64,000 bases of DNA from Synechococcus sp. RS9909 (GTDB lineage Bacteria; Cyanobacteriota; Cyanobacteriia; PCC-6307; Cyanobiaceae), in NCBI RefSeq assembly GCF_014279595.1, contig NZ_CP047943.1, positions 868,001-932,000 on the forward strand, written 5' to 3'. Positions within the stretch are counted from its first letter, which is position 1. Every line of letters begins with the position of its first letter. This document shows, one piece after another, positions 55,054 through 62,056 of the stretch. The position numbers and the translations under genes are program-made. The notes beneath the pieces are model-generated. The model did not search any database. It was given only the letters and a program-made list of their open reading frames with translations, and was not told the DNA's origin.

Positions 55054-55589
55054 CAGTTCTGCTCACCTCCTGCGTTGTTGGCCTCGGGCTGCGGATCGAG
55101 CGGTTGGGCACCGCTGCTTTCCAGCTCCTCGCGAATCACGCCCAGATAGGCGCTGCGGGCGGCATCGAGTTGACGCAGGCGAAATTCCAGCTGGCTGCGT
55201 TCCTGGTTGTTGCGCACCAGGTCTTCCACATACACCCGCACGCCATCGGGGATCTGGCTGGCGTCATACGACTTGTCGTCGATCGTGAGCAGCGGTTTGT
55301 CGCTCTCGCTCTCGCTTTCACCACTGGTCCACAGCGGTTGCATCTCCGATTTGTCGACTTCCTGCTTCAGTTGGCTCACCACCGTGGCTTCCATCGCCAC
55401 GAACTGGCGGTAGCGGTGCTGCAGCGCCATCCACTCCTGGTTGGTGCGCACAAAATCCACACTGAGCAGGCGGGCGCGATCGCTCAGATCGTTGTAGGCA
55501 TAGGCCGTGCCATCGAGGGTGAGCACCGGCGGTTGCTGCTCGCCGCTGCTGATCTCGGTGCTGGGTTCTTGGGTCGCGGTGTCGCTCAT
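55053..55589 (-). CDS. Small protein with two tandem DUF6447-like domains, between TpsB and TpsA
   Basis: 178 residues, acidic, without signal peptide or membrane segment, so probably cytoplasmic. Two homologous units are visible: residues 21-78 (PVLTLDGTAYAYNDLSD ... FVRTNQEWMALQHRY) and 99-156 (PLLTIDDKSYDASQIPD ... LVRNNQERSQLEFRL). Each has a short strand-turn (LT.D...Y), a negatively charged turn, then a helix with NQE and a coiled-coil-like tail. This resembles the DUF6447 family of unknown function; I name it from memory of the consensus. They are joined by a Ser/Glu linker (ESESESDK). ATG at 55589 is preferred over an upstream in-frame start at 55790, which would overlap TpsB. Its stop codon shares a base with the start of the giant gene (TGATG), so the two are probably translationally coupled. 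A chaperone or export-pilot role for the giant exoprotein is inference. Confidence 0.85.
   Translation of the reverse strand: MSDTATQEPSTEISSGEQQPPVLTLDGTAYAYNDLSDRARLLSVDFVRTNQEWMALQHRYRQFVAMEATVVSQLKQEVDKSEMQPLWTSGESESESDKPLLTIDDKSYDASQIPDGVRVYVEDLVRNNQERSQLEFRLRQLDAARSAYLGVIREELESSGAQPLDPQPEANNAGGEQN
55060..55070 (-). promoter_or_regulatory. Ribosome binding site of the giant exoprotein gene
   Basis: AGGAGGTGA lies nine bases before the ATG at 55053, inside the last codons of the DUF6447-like gene. It is a near-perfect anti-16S match, unusual for this window where most starts have weak sites, and together with the TGATG stop/start overlap it decides the start. Confidence 0.8.
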
Positions 55590-55635
55590 GGCGGAATCAG
55601 TGGATGAAGGTTCGGATCGTCCAGGGAAGGCAAAG

Positions 55636-55673
55636 CCCTGCAGAAAGGTCTGCAGGGGCCCCCAGCGGGGGGC
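55636..55673 (-). promoter_or_regulatory. Two adjacent hairpins between TpsB and the DUF6447-like gene
   Basis: CCCTGCAGA/TCTGCAGGG forms a perfect 9-bp stem with an AAGG loop (55636-55657). Right beside it GCCCCC/GGGGGC forms a 6-bp stem (55658-55673), followed by a run of eight G on the plus strand. No U-run follows on the minus strand, so it is not a classical intrinsic terminator. It may attenuate or process the message so that transporter and cargo are made in different amounts. The rest of the 107-base gap holds nothing else I recognise. Confidence 0.5.
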
Positions 55674-55696
55674 ATCGGAGGGGGGGGTTGGCGTGG

Positions 55697-57475
55697 TCAA
55701 AACGTCAGTGCTGCCTGCACATACACAATCGAGTTGGCCGGTCCGGTGCGTCCCACCGACCCCGGATAGGGGCCGGCGGGAATCCCCCAACCCAGATCGA
55801 AACTGCCGCTGCTGCCGACGCTGCCGCGCACGCCGATGCCATAACTCGCCGCTGTGTAGTTGGGGGGGGTGGGCAGATCGAAGTTGTTGCTCGCCACGCC
55901 GATATCACCAAACAGATAGGGCGTCAGACTCCAGCCCTGGCCGTAGAAGGCCTGCGACAGTTCCACCCCACCGGCCGCGCCCTGATCGCCGATCAGGTAG
56001 CTGCCCCGGTAGGCACGGCCCAGAAACGGGCCGCCATAACTGAAATCCTCCGCACCCGGCAAGGTGCTGTTCGCCAGCTGCCCCATGCCCGTGAGGGTGA
56101 TGAAGGCATTGCTGTCGCTGATCCGCTGCTGATGGCGCAGGGTGAGGCGCGCGCTGGTGTAATCAACGCTGCCGTAGGGCAGGCTGCCCTCGGTGGCCGC
56201 CAGGGTCACCGAATCGAGCGCATTGGCGATGGGCAGCCCCTGGCTGATGCGCAGGTTGGCGCTGCTGGCATAGAAGGGCGTCGACAGGCTGCCATCGAGG
56301 CCCAGCCGTGCCATCCGCAACCGGCTCGGATTGCGCAGCACCAGCACGTTGTCGATGTAGGTGTTGTTGCTGGCGTTCTGCACCTCACCCGCCAGCGACA
56401 CGCTTAGAGAGGCGGTGCGGCTCAGCACGATCGGATACCGCAGGGCCAGGTTGCCCAGCCAGCTCTGGCCGCCGCTGGTGAGGTTCACGCTGCTGCCATC
56501 GCCGAGCGGGATCGGGGTGGCGGCACTGGCGGTGCTGGTGAGGCTGCCGGTGCCCACCAGACGCAGGCCCCGGTTGCCGATCGGTGTGGTGAAACCCACG
56601 TTGCCGCTGGCGAGGCCGCCGGGGTAGGGGAAGGCATTGCTGCCAGAAAGCGTCAGTTGCAGCGGTTGCGGTGCCGCCAGCACATTCGCCTGCAGCGCTG
56701 CCGCCAGCTGGTAATCACCCAGTTGGCTCTGCACGTTGTTGTTGATGCTGATCGAACCGCCGCCGGCGCTCGGATTCAGATCCACGATCAGTTTCGAGCC
56801 ACCGAAATTCTTTCCCTGGGCCAGGCTGGAGCGAAAGCGCACACCGCCAAAGCTCTGCATCAGCAGGATCTGGCGTTCCAGCTGGGAAAAACGGATCGGA
56901 CGGGGATCCTCCGGACTGCTCACCAGCGGATCGAGGTAAAACACCGTCCAGCGCTTGAGGCCGGCGCTGCCGCGGCCCACCACCTCCACTTCCTCGAGGT
57001 ATCCCTCCACAGCCTGCACGCGCAGCACGCCATCCACCAAACCGCCCTTGGGGATCAACACCCGGCTGGTGAAGTAGCCGGCATCGCGATAGAGGTTGCT
57101 GGCCTGGTTGAGAGCGTCCTGCAGTTGCGAAAAACGGATCGCTTGATTGAGCAGTGGAGCGAACACCGCCGCAATCCGTTCCTCGTCCATCACCTGGGCG
57201 CCTTCCACCTCCACCCGGTTGATCAACAACTCGGGATCCTTCTCTTGCTGCGGAAGCGTTTCCGGTTGTTCGTCAATCAGGGGCGCAGGTTTCTCCCGCT
57301 GCACATTGGGCAGTTGCCGCTCCTGTTGTTGCTGCAATTCCTGTTGCTGCTGCAAGCCAGGATTCAATGTGCCCGGATTGATCTGGGCATGACTGGAAGC
57401 CGGCCATGCCACACCAGCCACCAGCAGCAGGGTGTGGCTCAGCTTCAGCGCGGATTGTTGGTGTGCGCAAAGCAT
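55697..57475 (-). CDS. TpsB/FhaC/ShlB-family outer-membrane transporter (Omp85 superfamily)
   Basis: 592 residues from ATG 57475. This start gives a proper signal peptide (KLSHTLLLVAGVAWPASSHA, cleavage before Q31); starts at 57520 and 57511 would add a poorly fitting extension. After a Gln-rich linker (residues 41-60) come POTRA domains: the first at about 84-158 (LLINRVEVEGAQVMDEERIA ... LYRDAGYFTSRVLIPKG), the second to about 235. A 16-stranded beta-barrel follows, with strands ending on the aromatic residue of IVYVQAALTF. The loop-6 region reads GGPFLGRAYRGSYLIGDQG, where the usual (V/I)RG(Y/F) tip is YRGS. The family inserts TpsA substrates through the outer membrane without ATP. The giant gene downstream on the same strand is the obvious substrate. 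Confidence 0.93.
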   Translation of the reverse strand: MLCAHQQSALKLSHTLLLVAGVAWPASSHAQINPGTLNPGLQQQQELQQQQERQLPNVQREKPAPLIDEQPETLPQQEKDPELLINRVEVEGAQVMDEERIAAVFAPLLNQAIRFSQLQDALNQASNLYRDAGYFTSRVLIPKGGLVDGVLRVQAVEGYLEEVEVVGRGSAGLKRWTVFYLDPLVSSPEDPRPIRFSQLERQILLMQSFGGVRFRSSLAQGKNFGGSKLIVDLNPSAGGGSISINNNVQSQLGDYQLAAALQANVLAAPQPLQLTLSGSNAFPYPGGLASGNVGFTTPIGNRGLRLVGTGSLTSTASAATPIPLGDGSSVNLTSGGQSWLGNLALRYPIVLSRTASLSVSLAGEVQNASNNTYIDNVLVLRNPSRLRMARLGLDGSLSTPFYASSANLRISQGLPIANALDSVTLAATEGSLPYGSVDYTSARLTLRHQQRISDSNAFITLTGMGQLANSTLPGAEDFSYGGPFLGRAYRGSYLIGDQGAAGGVELSQAFYGQGWSLTPYLFGDIGVASNNFDLPTPPNYTAASYGIGVRGSVGSSGSFDLGWGIPAGPYPGSVGRTGPANSIVYVQAALTF

Positions 57476-57637
57476 GTGGTCAATGTACCCAGAATTGGGC
57501 GCTTGAGTCATTACCCACAAGCCATGAAATGACCCCCTGGTGATTACTTAAAAGGCATGAGTTCAGTTGAACTCGCGGCAACTAAGTAGGCATGGATTGG
57601 CGCGATGGCTCTGCGCCAAACTTGAGAGAGCTCGCCG
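57476..57637. promoter_or_regulatory. Divergent promoter region with a 16-bp palindrome
   Basis: The 162 bases between the TpsB start and the sensory operon are the only place for promoters of both units and are clearly AT-richer than the genes. GAGTTCAGTTGAACTC at 57559-57574 has 7-bp perfect arms with a 2-base centre, a plausible dimeric regulator site. TACTTA and TAAGTA sequences near 57545-57587 could act as -10 elements in either direction, but I cannot assign them. Confidence 0.5.
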
Positions 57638-58774
57638 ATGCAACGCATGAGCCTCTGGTCTCGCCCCGGCTTCGTGTCACGGCGTGGCTGGCTTTGGCTT
57701 GGCTTGGCCCTGCTCATGGGTGCCGCGGTGGCAGGCAGCTGGTGGTGGTCCCGGCAGCGGCCGATCACCGTGGCGGTGGGGGTGGATCTGCCCCTGGTGC
57801 CCGGTGCGGCCATCGACCCCAGCGATCGCAACAGCGCCGATCTGTGGCTGGAGCAGCGACCCGGCAGTCGGATTCGCCTCGTGAATCACTACAACACCCC
57901 CGATCCCGCCACCGCTGCCGCCAGCATCGCGGCCCTCAAGCGCCAGGGTGTGCGCTTCTTCGTGACCACCCAGGCCTCCAGCCACGCGGTGCCGAGCCTG
58001 CCCCAGTTCGCCGGTACCGATGCCCTGGCGATCAATGTGTCGGCGGTGAGCGACCAGCTCAGCGGCAAGGACGATGGTTTCTTCCGCATCGTGCCGGATG
58101 TGACTCAGGAGCAGCGTGCCCTCGCCCGGGAGCTGCATCGTCTGCCTGGCCGGCGGCTGCTGGTGCTGCAAGACACGGGCAATCGCGCCTGGACCGATTC
58201 CGCCTTCGCGCAGTTTGAGGCGGAGCTGAACCGTTTGGGGGGGTGGACGATCATCCGGCGCCAGTTGCGGGTGACCGATTTCGATCCCCAGCTCCATCGC
58301 CCCATGCTGGAGGGGGATGTGGACGCGCTGTATCTGCTCGCGGGTGCGTTCTTGCCGATCATCGGCAACATCAGCCAGTTGTTTAGCCAGCTGCACCCCA
58401 ACGCGCCCATCCTGCTCACCCCCTGGGCCCGTTCGCCGGCGATTGTCGAAAACGCCGGTCCCGCCAGTGCGCGCTCCCTCGTGGTCAGTCCCTATCCGGC
58501 CCGGCGGGAGGATCCGGTGGTGGATCGCTACTTTCAGCGTTTTGAGCAGCGCTACGGCTACACCCCCTATGCGATGACGATCGGCACCAGCCAGGCGATT
58601 GAACTGCTCGATCAGGCCTTCCGCAGCGGTGCGACCACCCCCGCCCAGGTGAAGCGTTACCTGCTGGCGCAACCCGTGCATCAGACCCGGTTCGGGCCGG
58701 TCCGTTTCGATGCCAACGGAGACGTGCGCGCTGAGTTCCATGCCTTTTCCGCCCTGGCGGATCGGGCGCAATGA
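57638..58774 (+). CDS. Membrane-anchored type-1 periplasmic binding protein (ABC substrate-binding-like), sensory partner of the kinase
   Basis: 378 residues. Residues 17-37 (GWLWLGLALLMGAAVAGSWWW) form an N-terminal anchor with no lipobox Cys, so the protein probably stays tethered facing the periplasm. The rest reads as a two-lobed LivJ-type fold: ITVAVGVDLPL at the start, repeated alpha/beta units with GVRFFVTTQASS, ALAINVSAVSDQL, RRLLVLQD and LEGDVDALYLLAG, and a C-terminal GYTPYAMTIGTSQAIELLDQA segment typical of branched-chain amino acid/amide binders. No permease or ATPase genes are nearby. The stop overlaps the kinase start by ATGA, so the protein most likely presents a small ligand to the kinase. 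The ligand is unknown. ATG at 57647 is an alternative start. Confidence 0.8.
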   Translation: MQRMSLWSRPGFVSRRGWLWLGLALLMGAAVAGSWWWSRQRPITVAVGVDLPLVPGAAIDPSDRNSADLWLEQRPGSRIRLVNHYNTPDPATAAASIAALKRQGVRFFVTTQASSHAVPSLPQFAGTDALAINVSAVSDQLSGKDDGFFRIVPDVTQEQRALARELHRLPGRRLLVLQDTGNRAWTDSAFAQFEAELNRLGGWTIIRRQLRVTDFDPQLHRPMLEGDVDALYLLAGAFLPIIGNISQLFSQLHPNAPILLTPWARSPAIVENAGPASARSLVVSPYPARREDPVVDRYFQRFEQRYGYTPYAMTIGTSQAIELLDQAFRSGATTPAQVKRYLLAQPVHQTRFGPVRFDANGDVRAEFHAFSALADRAQ

Positions 58775-60525
58775 CTCGTCAGGTCAGCTTCTGGCGCTTC
58801 AACCTCAGCCATGAGCTGATCGCTCTGTTGGCGGCAACCTCAGCCCTGGCCGCCGGTGCCTGGTTCACCGTGGTGCAGCTTGAGCGCCGCTATCTGCAGC
58901 TCCATCAGCAGGACGTGAATCGGGTCGGCTCCCTGCTTGAGGAGCACTTGCGGGAAGCGCGGCAGCAGCTGGAGTACTTCTCGGCGCTCGATCCCGGCCA
59001 GCAGGCGCTGGGTGTTGCTGTGGTGCTTCCCGCGTTCTCCGATGTGTATCAGCTAGGGGCGCAGCATCAGGTGCGTCGGGTGTGGCGCGCACGCCCCGGC
59101 AGTCGGGTGTTTCCCGGCTTTTCCTTTGCCAACAGCCGGATTCGCCCTTATCTGGAGCAGCCCGAGCGGCACCGCGCTCCCAGCTCCGCGATCACCCGGG
59201 GCCTGGAGGATGAGATCGCCAGTGTGTATGTGGCCACCGGGCCCTGGTTGGGGCGCGTGAATCTTCTGCATCTCCAGGCCTTGCTGCGCCGCTACAGCCA
59301 GCGTTCCGGGCAGCCGTTGCTGCTGGTGAGTCACGACGGCTTTGTGATGCTCTCCAGTGATCCGACCATGGGCGTGCCGGCGGTGGATTTGAGCCTGGCC
59401 GCCGCCCGTCAGAGCGGTTTGTATCGCATCCGTTATGGCGGTCGCGATTGGCAACCCATGGTGGCCATCGACAATGGCCTGGGTGGTCACATCGTGAGCC
59501 TGATCCCGCTGGATCATTTGGAGCGGCAGCGACAGCTGGTGCTCTGGCCCAGCTTGGTAGTCAGCCTGCTGGCCTTGCTGGTGTTTCTTTGGAAAAACCG
59601 GCGTCTGCATAGCTTGTTCTATGCCCCGGTGGCGCACTTCACCGCCCGCATGGAGCAGGTGCGCTCAGGGCTGTCTGACCCCGAGGCTCAGGCGCTGGAA
59701 CCGGCCCCGGTCCTGTCGCGATTCAAGGAGATGGGCCAGATCCAGGCCGGCTTCGAAGACCTGATGCAGGCGATCCGCGATCGCGACACGGCCCTGCAGC
59801 AGAAGTTGCGCACCAGCCTCACGGCTGCCGCCATCGCCCATGAAATCAACCTGCCGCTCAGCACGATTCGCTTGCGTTGTCAGCAGGCGGATCAACAGCT
59901 GGGCCAAGGGGTGTTCAGCCCCGAGCAGAGCCGCCAGCTCGTGCAAGATCTGCAGGCCGAATCCCAGCAGGTGAGTCGGGTGATCGAGCGGATGCGCATG
60001 CTCTTGCGCAACGTGCAAACCGAGCTGGTGCCCACCGACCTGGCGGCGGTCATCGCTGGTGCCCTCACCCTCCACAAGCGGTCGCTGCGGGAGCAGGCGG
60101 TGCAGTTGGAGCGGCAGGGGTGGCCGCAGGAGGGCGCCGATCGCTGCGCCTGGATCGTGATGGCCGATCCCGCCCAGCTGCAGATGGCTGTGGGCAATCT
60201 GCTGCGCAATGCGATCGAGGCCCTGGCGCAACAGGTGCCAGAGCAGCGTCATCTGCTCGTGCGGCTGCAGCGTGATGGCGCCATGGCCGACCTGCTGATT
60301 GCCGATTCCGGCCCAGGCTTCGCCATTGATCCGGAGGGCGACACCCTCTTTCGCAGCACCAAGCCTGGCGGGAGCGGCCTGGGGTTGTTCGTGGTGCGCA
60401 CCACCCTGACCAACCACCATGGCCGGATGCGGATCGGGCGTTCCCAGGTGTTAGGCGGCGCTGAGGTGCGCATCAGCCTGCCCCTGGCGCGGCCGGCGGG
60501 ATCCGAAATTACTCAGCATTGCTGA
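58771..60525 (+). CDS. Membrane sensor histidine kinase
   Basis: 584 residues. TM1 is about 14-36 and TM2 about 257-275 (LWPSLVVSLLALLVFLW); the roughly 220 residues between form a periplasmic sensor domain of unclear family (possibly Cache-like, with VYVATGPWLG and LLLVSHDGFVMLS strands). Cytoplasmic part: a linker, then the HisKA-type phosphoacceptor AAAIAHEINLPLSTIRL (His357), a dimerisation helix, N-box NLLRNAIEAL (476-485), G1 ADSGPGF (511-517) and F/G2 boxes FRSTKPGGSGLGLF (528-540). All catalytic motifs are intact. It overlaps the binding-protein gene by four bases and is followed after 37 bases by the response regulator. Confidence 0.93.
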   Translation: MTRQVSFWRFNLSHELIALLAATSALAAGAWFTVVQLERRYLQLHQQDVNRVGSLLEEHLREARQQLEYFSALDPGQQALGVAVVLPAFSDVYQLGAQHQVRRVWRARPGSRVFPGFSFANSRIRPYLEQPERHRAPSSAITRGLEDEIASVYVATGPWLGRVNLLHLQALLRRYSQRSGQPLLLVSHDGFVMLSSDPTMGVPAVDLSLAAARQSGLYRIRYGGRDWQPMVAIDNGLGGHIVSLIPLDHLERQRQLVLWPSLVVSLLALLVFLWKNRRLHSLFYAPVAHFTARMEQVRSGLSDPEAQALEPAPVLSRFKEMGQIQAGFEDLMQAIRDRDTALQQKLRTSLTAAAIAHEINLPLSTIRLRCQQADQQLGQGVFSPEQSRQLVQDLQAESQQVSRVIERMRMLLRNVQTELVPTDLAAVIAGALTLHKRSLREQAVQLERQGWPQEGADRCAWIVMADPAQLQMAVGNLLRNAIEALAQQVPEQRHLLVRLQRDGAMADLLIADSGPGFAIDPEGDTLFRSTKPGGSGLGLFVVRTTLTNHHGRMRIGRSQVLGGAEVRISLPLARPAGSEITQHC

Positions 60526-60562
60526 TGGTGCTTTCAGCGCCTGATTCCTACGGTCTGCAGTG

Positions 60563-61186
60563 ATGCAGGCGATCTCTGCCACCACGAATCCCACCGGTGC
60601 CACAGCGTCGTTGCGTTGTGTGGTGGTGGAAGATCAAACCATGTTTCTGCAGCTGCTGGTGAGCATGTTGCAGCTGCAGCAGGGGCTGGAGGTGGTGGCG
60701 ACGGCGACCACCGCGGCGGAGGGGATTGCCGCCTGTCTGCAGCATCAACCGGATTTGTTGATTCTTGATCTGTCGCTGCCCGATCAGGGTGGGGAAGTGG
60801 TGGCGGAAGCCTTGGTTGAGTTCCATCCCGAGGCCCGACTGATCGTGCTGTCGGCCCAGGCCAGCAGCTTTGTCTGTCCGGCGTCGTTGCAGCCGATGCT
60901 GCATGCGGTGGTCGACAAGATCGAGGCCTACGACTGCCTTGGCGCTGAAATCGCCGAGCTCCTGCGCGCCAAGGCGCCAGCACCGCTCGCCAAGCTCACC
61001 CGCCGTGAGCGCGAGGTGCTCAGCGGCATCGGTGCGGGCCTCTCCAATCAGCAGATCGCTGATCGCATGCATCTGTCGGTGCACACCGTGGAAACTCACC
61101 GCCGCAACCTCAGCGGCAAACTCGGCTTCAAGGGCGCCGAGTTGGTGCGCTACGCCACCCTTCAGAGCCTGCAGGCTCACGCCTGA
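60563..61186 (+). CDS. NarL/LuxR-family response regulator
   Basis: 207 residues from ATG 60563; a GTG just before it is possible. The receiver domain has the acidic pair Glu23-Asp24 (VVEDQ), phospho-acceptor Asp69 (LLILDLSLPD), Ser97 and Lys119 (VVDKI). A GerE-type helix-turn-helix at about 144-205 reads LTRREREVLSGIGAGLSNQQ followed by IADRMHLSVHTVETHRRNL. It is expected to dimerise on phosphorylation by the kinase upstream and bind DNA as a palindrome reader. The nearest candidate target is the palindrome at 57559-57574 before the operon and the adhesin unit; this is inference. Confidence 0.93.
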   Translation: MQAISATTNPTGATASLRCVVVEDQTMFLQLLVSMLQLQQGLEVVATATTAAEGIAACLQHQPDLLILDLSLPDQGGEVVAEALVEFHPEARLIVLSAQASSFVCPASLQPMLHAVVDKIEAYDCLGAEIAELLRAKAPAPLAKLTRREREVLSGIGAGLSNQQIADRMHLSVHTVETHRRNLSGKLGFKGAELVRYATLQSLQAHA

Positions 61187-61295
61187 TCGCTGCGGCCGCC
61201 TCGTGGTCGCGCCTGATCGCGACCTGTCGTCAGGTCATACGCCCGGTCATACGGCCCAGACGGCGTACTGTTCCGATGCATGGCGTCATTCCGTG
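61187..61295. promoter_or_regulatory. Nested hairpins and direct repeat before the HepT-MntA pair
   Basis: GGTCGCG/CGCGACC (61205-61224, 6-base loop) and GACCTG/CAGGTC (61221-61236, 4-base loop) share GACC, so only one stem can form at a time. The first could end the sensory operon. Just downstream GGTCATACG occurs twice with 12-bp spacing (61233 and 61245), a plausible operator for autoregulation of the toxin-antitoxin pair. No other feature is seen in this gap. Confidence 0.5.
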
Positions 61296-61724
61296 ATGGC
61301 TGAGGCCGATGTGCGCTGGTTGCAGCGTCTCGATAATTATGGGCGGGCCTTGGCCACCCTCAGCAGAGCTCTGGCCATCGCCGAGCAACGCCCGCTCAGC
61401 GAACTGGAGGAGCAGGGGCTGATCCAGGCGTTTGAATTCACCCACGAGCTCAGCTGGTTGCTGCTCAAAGATTTCCTGGTGCATCAAGGGGTGAGTGGCA
61501 TCAGCGGATCCCGTGATGCGGTGCGGGAGGCGGTGCTGCGAGAGCTGTTGCCGGCGGGGTCGGAGGTTACCTGGATGGCGATGATTCGCAGTCGCAATCT
61601 CACCAGCCACACCTACAACCCTGCGCTAGCCCACGAGATCGCCTCGCTGATCCAGGAGCGGTACGCGGCAGCCCTGTTCGATCTGCAGCTGTGCATGCTG
61701 GAGCGCGCCGGATCGCTGCGCTGA
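61296..61724 (+). CDS. HepT-like HEPN-domain toxin (HI0074-type, nucleotidyltransferase substrate-binding protein)
   Basis: 142 residues, close to the usual length of HI0074-type proteins, all helical. Residues AFEFTHELSWLLLKDFL and GSRDAVREAV are family signatures. The HEPN active site RX4HXY is intact: Arg100, His105 and Tyr107 in RNLTSHTYN. Family knowledge: HepT toxins are RNases; the partner MNT enzyme neutralises them by adding AMP units to the motif Tyr. ATG 61296 is chosen because it begins directly at the conserved N-terminal helix; a GTG lies one codon before. The gene for the partner starts two bases after the stop. Confidence 0.88.
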   Translation: MAEADVRWLQRLDNYGRALATLSRALAIAEQRPLSELEEQGLIQAFEFTHELSWLLLKDFLVHQGVSGISGSRDAVREAVLRELLPAGSEVTWMAMIRSRNLTSHTYNPALAHEIASLIQERYAAALFDLQLCMLERAGSLR

Positions 61725-61726
61725 CC

Positions 61727-62041
61727 ATGGTTTCCATCCCCGGCCTACCCGAGAGCGACAGCGATAAAGTGCTGCGCTGCATCGATGCACATCCGTCGGT
61801 GCAGCGCGTCATCCTGTATGGCTCGCGCGCTCTGGGGCGTCAACGCTCTGGGTCTGATGTGGATCTTTGCCTGATGGCACCCACCATGACGCTGGCGGAA
61901 CTGCTGGAACTCGGCGGTGAACTCGATGATTTGTTGTTGCCCTGGCGGATTGATCTGCAACTGCTGCATTTGATTGATCATCCCCCGCTGCTCGACCATC
62001 TCCAGCGCGTCGGCCGTGTGATCTGGCAGCGGCAGGGTTAA
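61727..62041 (+). CDS. MntA-like minimal nucleotidyltransferase antitoxin
   Basis: 104 residues, the size of the minimal nucleotidyltransferase (MNT) fold. The motif GSX10DXD is complete: Gly32-Ser33, then Asp44 and Asp46 in SDVDLCL; the third metal-binding acid is Asp76 in WRIDLQLL. The ATG is two bases after the HepT stop, so the genes are co-translated. By analogy with characterised HepT-MntA pairs it should transfer AMP from ATP to the toxin's Tyr107 and block RNase activity. An in-frame ATG 36 bases upstream, within the toxin gene, is less likely. Confidence 0.88.
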   Translation: MVSIPGLPESDSDKVLRCIDAHPSVQRVILYGSRALGRQRSGSDVDLCLMAPTMTLAELLELGGELDDLLLPWRIDLQLLHLIDHPPLLDHLQRVGRVIWQRQG

Positions 62042-62056
62042 CCCCCTCAGAACCCC

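Noticed and set aside
52793-55288. Plus-strand frame of 831 codons opposite the N-terminus of the exoprotein
   Set aside because: Its Ser/Leu-rich repeats are the antisense reading of the 201-bp acidic repeats, and it crosses the well-supported TGATG junction and TPS domain on the minus strand.
55053-55790. Start at 55790 for the DUF6447-like gene
   Set aside because: It would overlap the TpsB end by 94 bases and add a Pro/Gly-rich leader without homology; both repeat domains lie after ATG 55589.
56657-57532. Plus-strand frames opposite TpsB (also 55604-56407)
   Set aside because: They lie fully inside the transporter gene, which has a signal peptide, POTRA domains and barrel on the minus strand.
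57677-58771. Minus-strand frame of 364 codons opposite the binding protein
   Set aside because: The plus-strand gene has a membrane anchor, a recognisable fold and a 4-base overlap with the kinase; the antisense frame has no recognisable domain.
60870-61724. Longer plus frame that would extend the HepT gene 142 codons upstream
   Set aside because: The extension is an out-of-frame reading of the response regulator and of the hairpin region; the HEPN homology begins right after ATG 61296.
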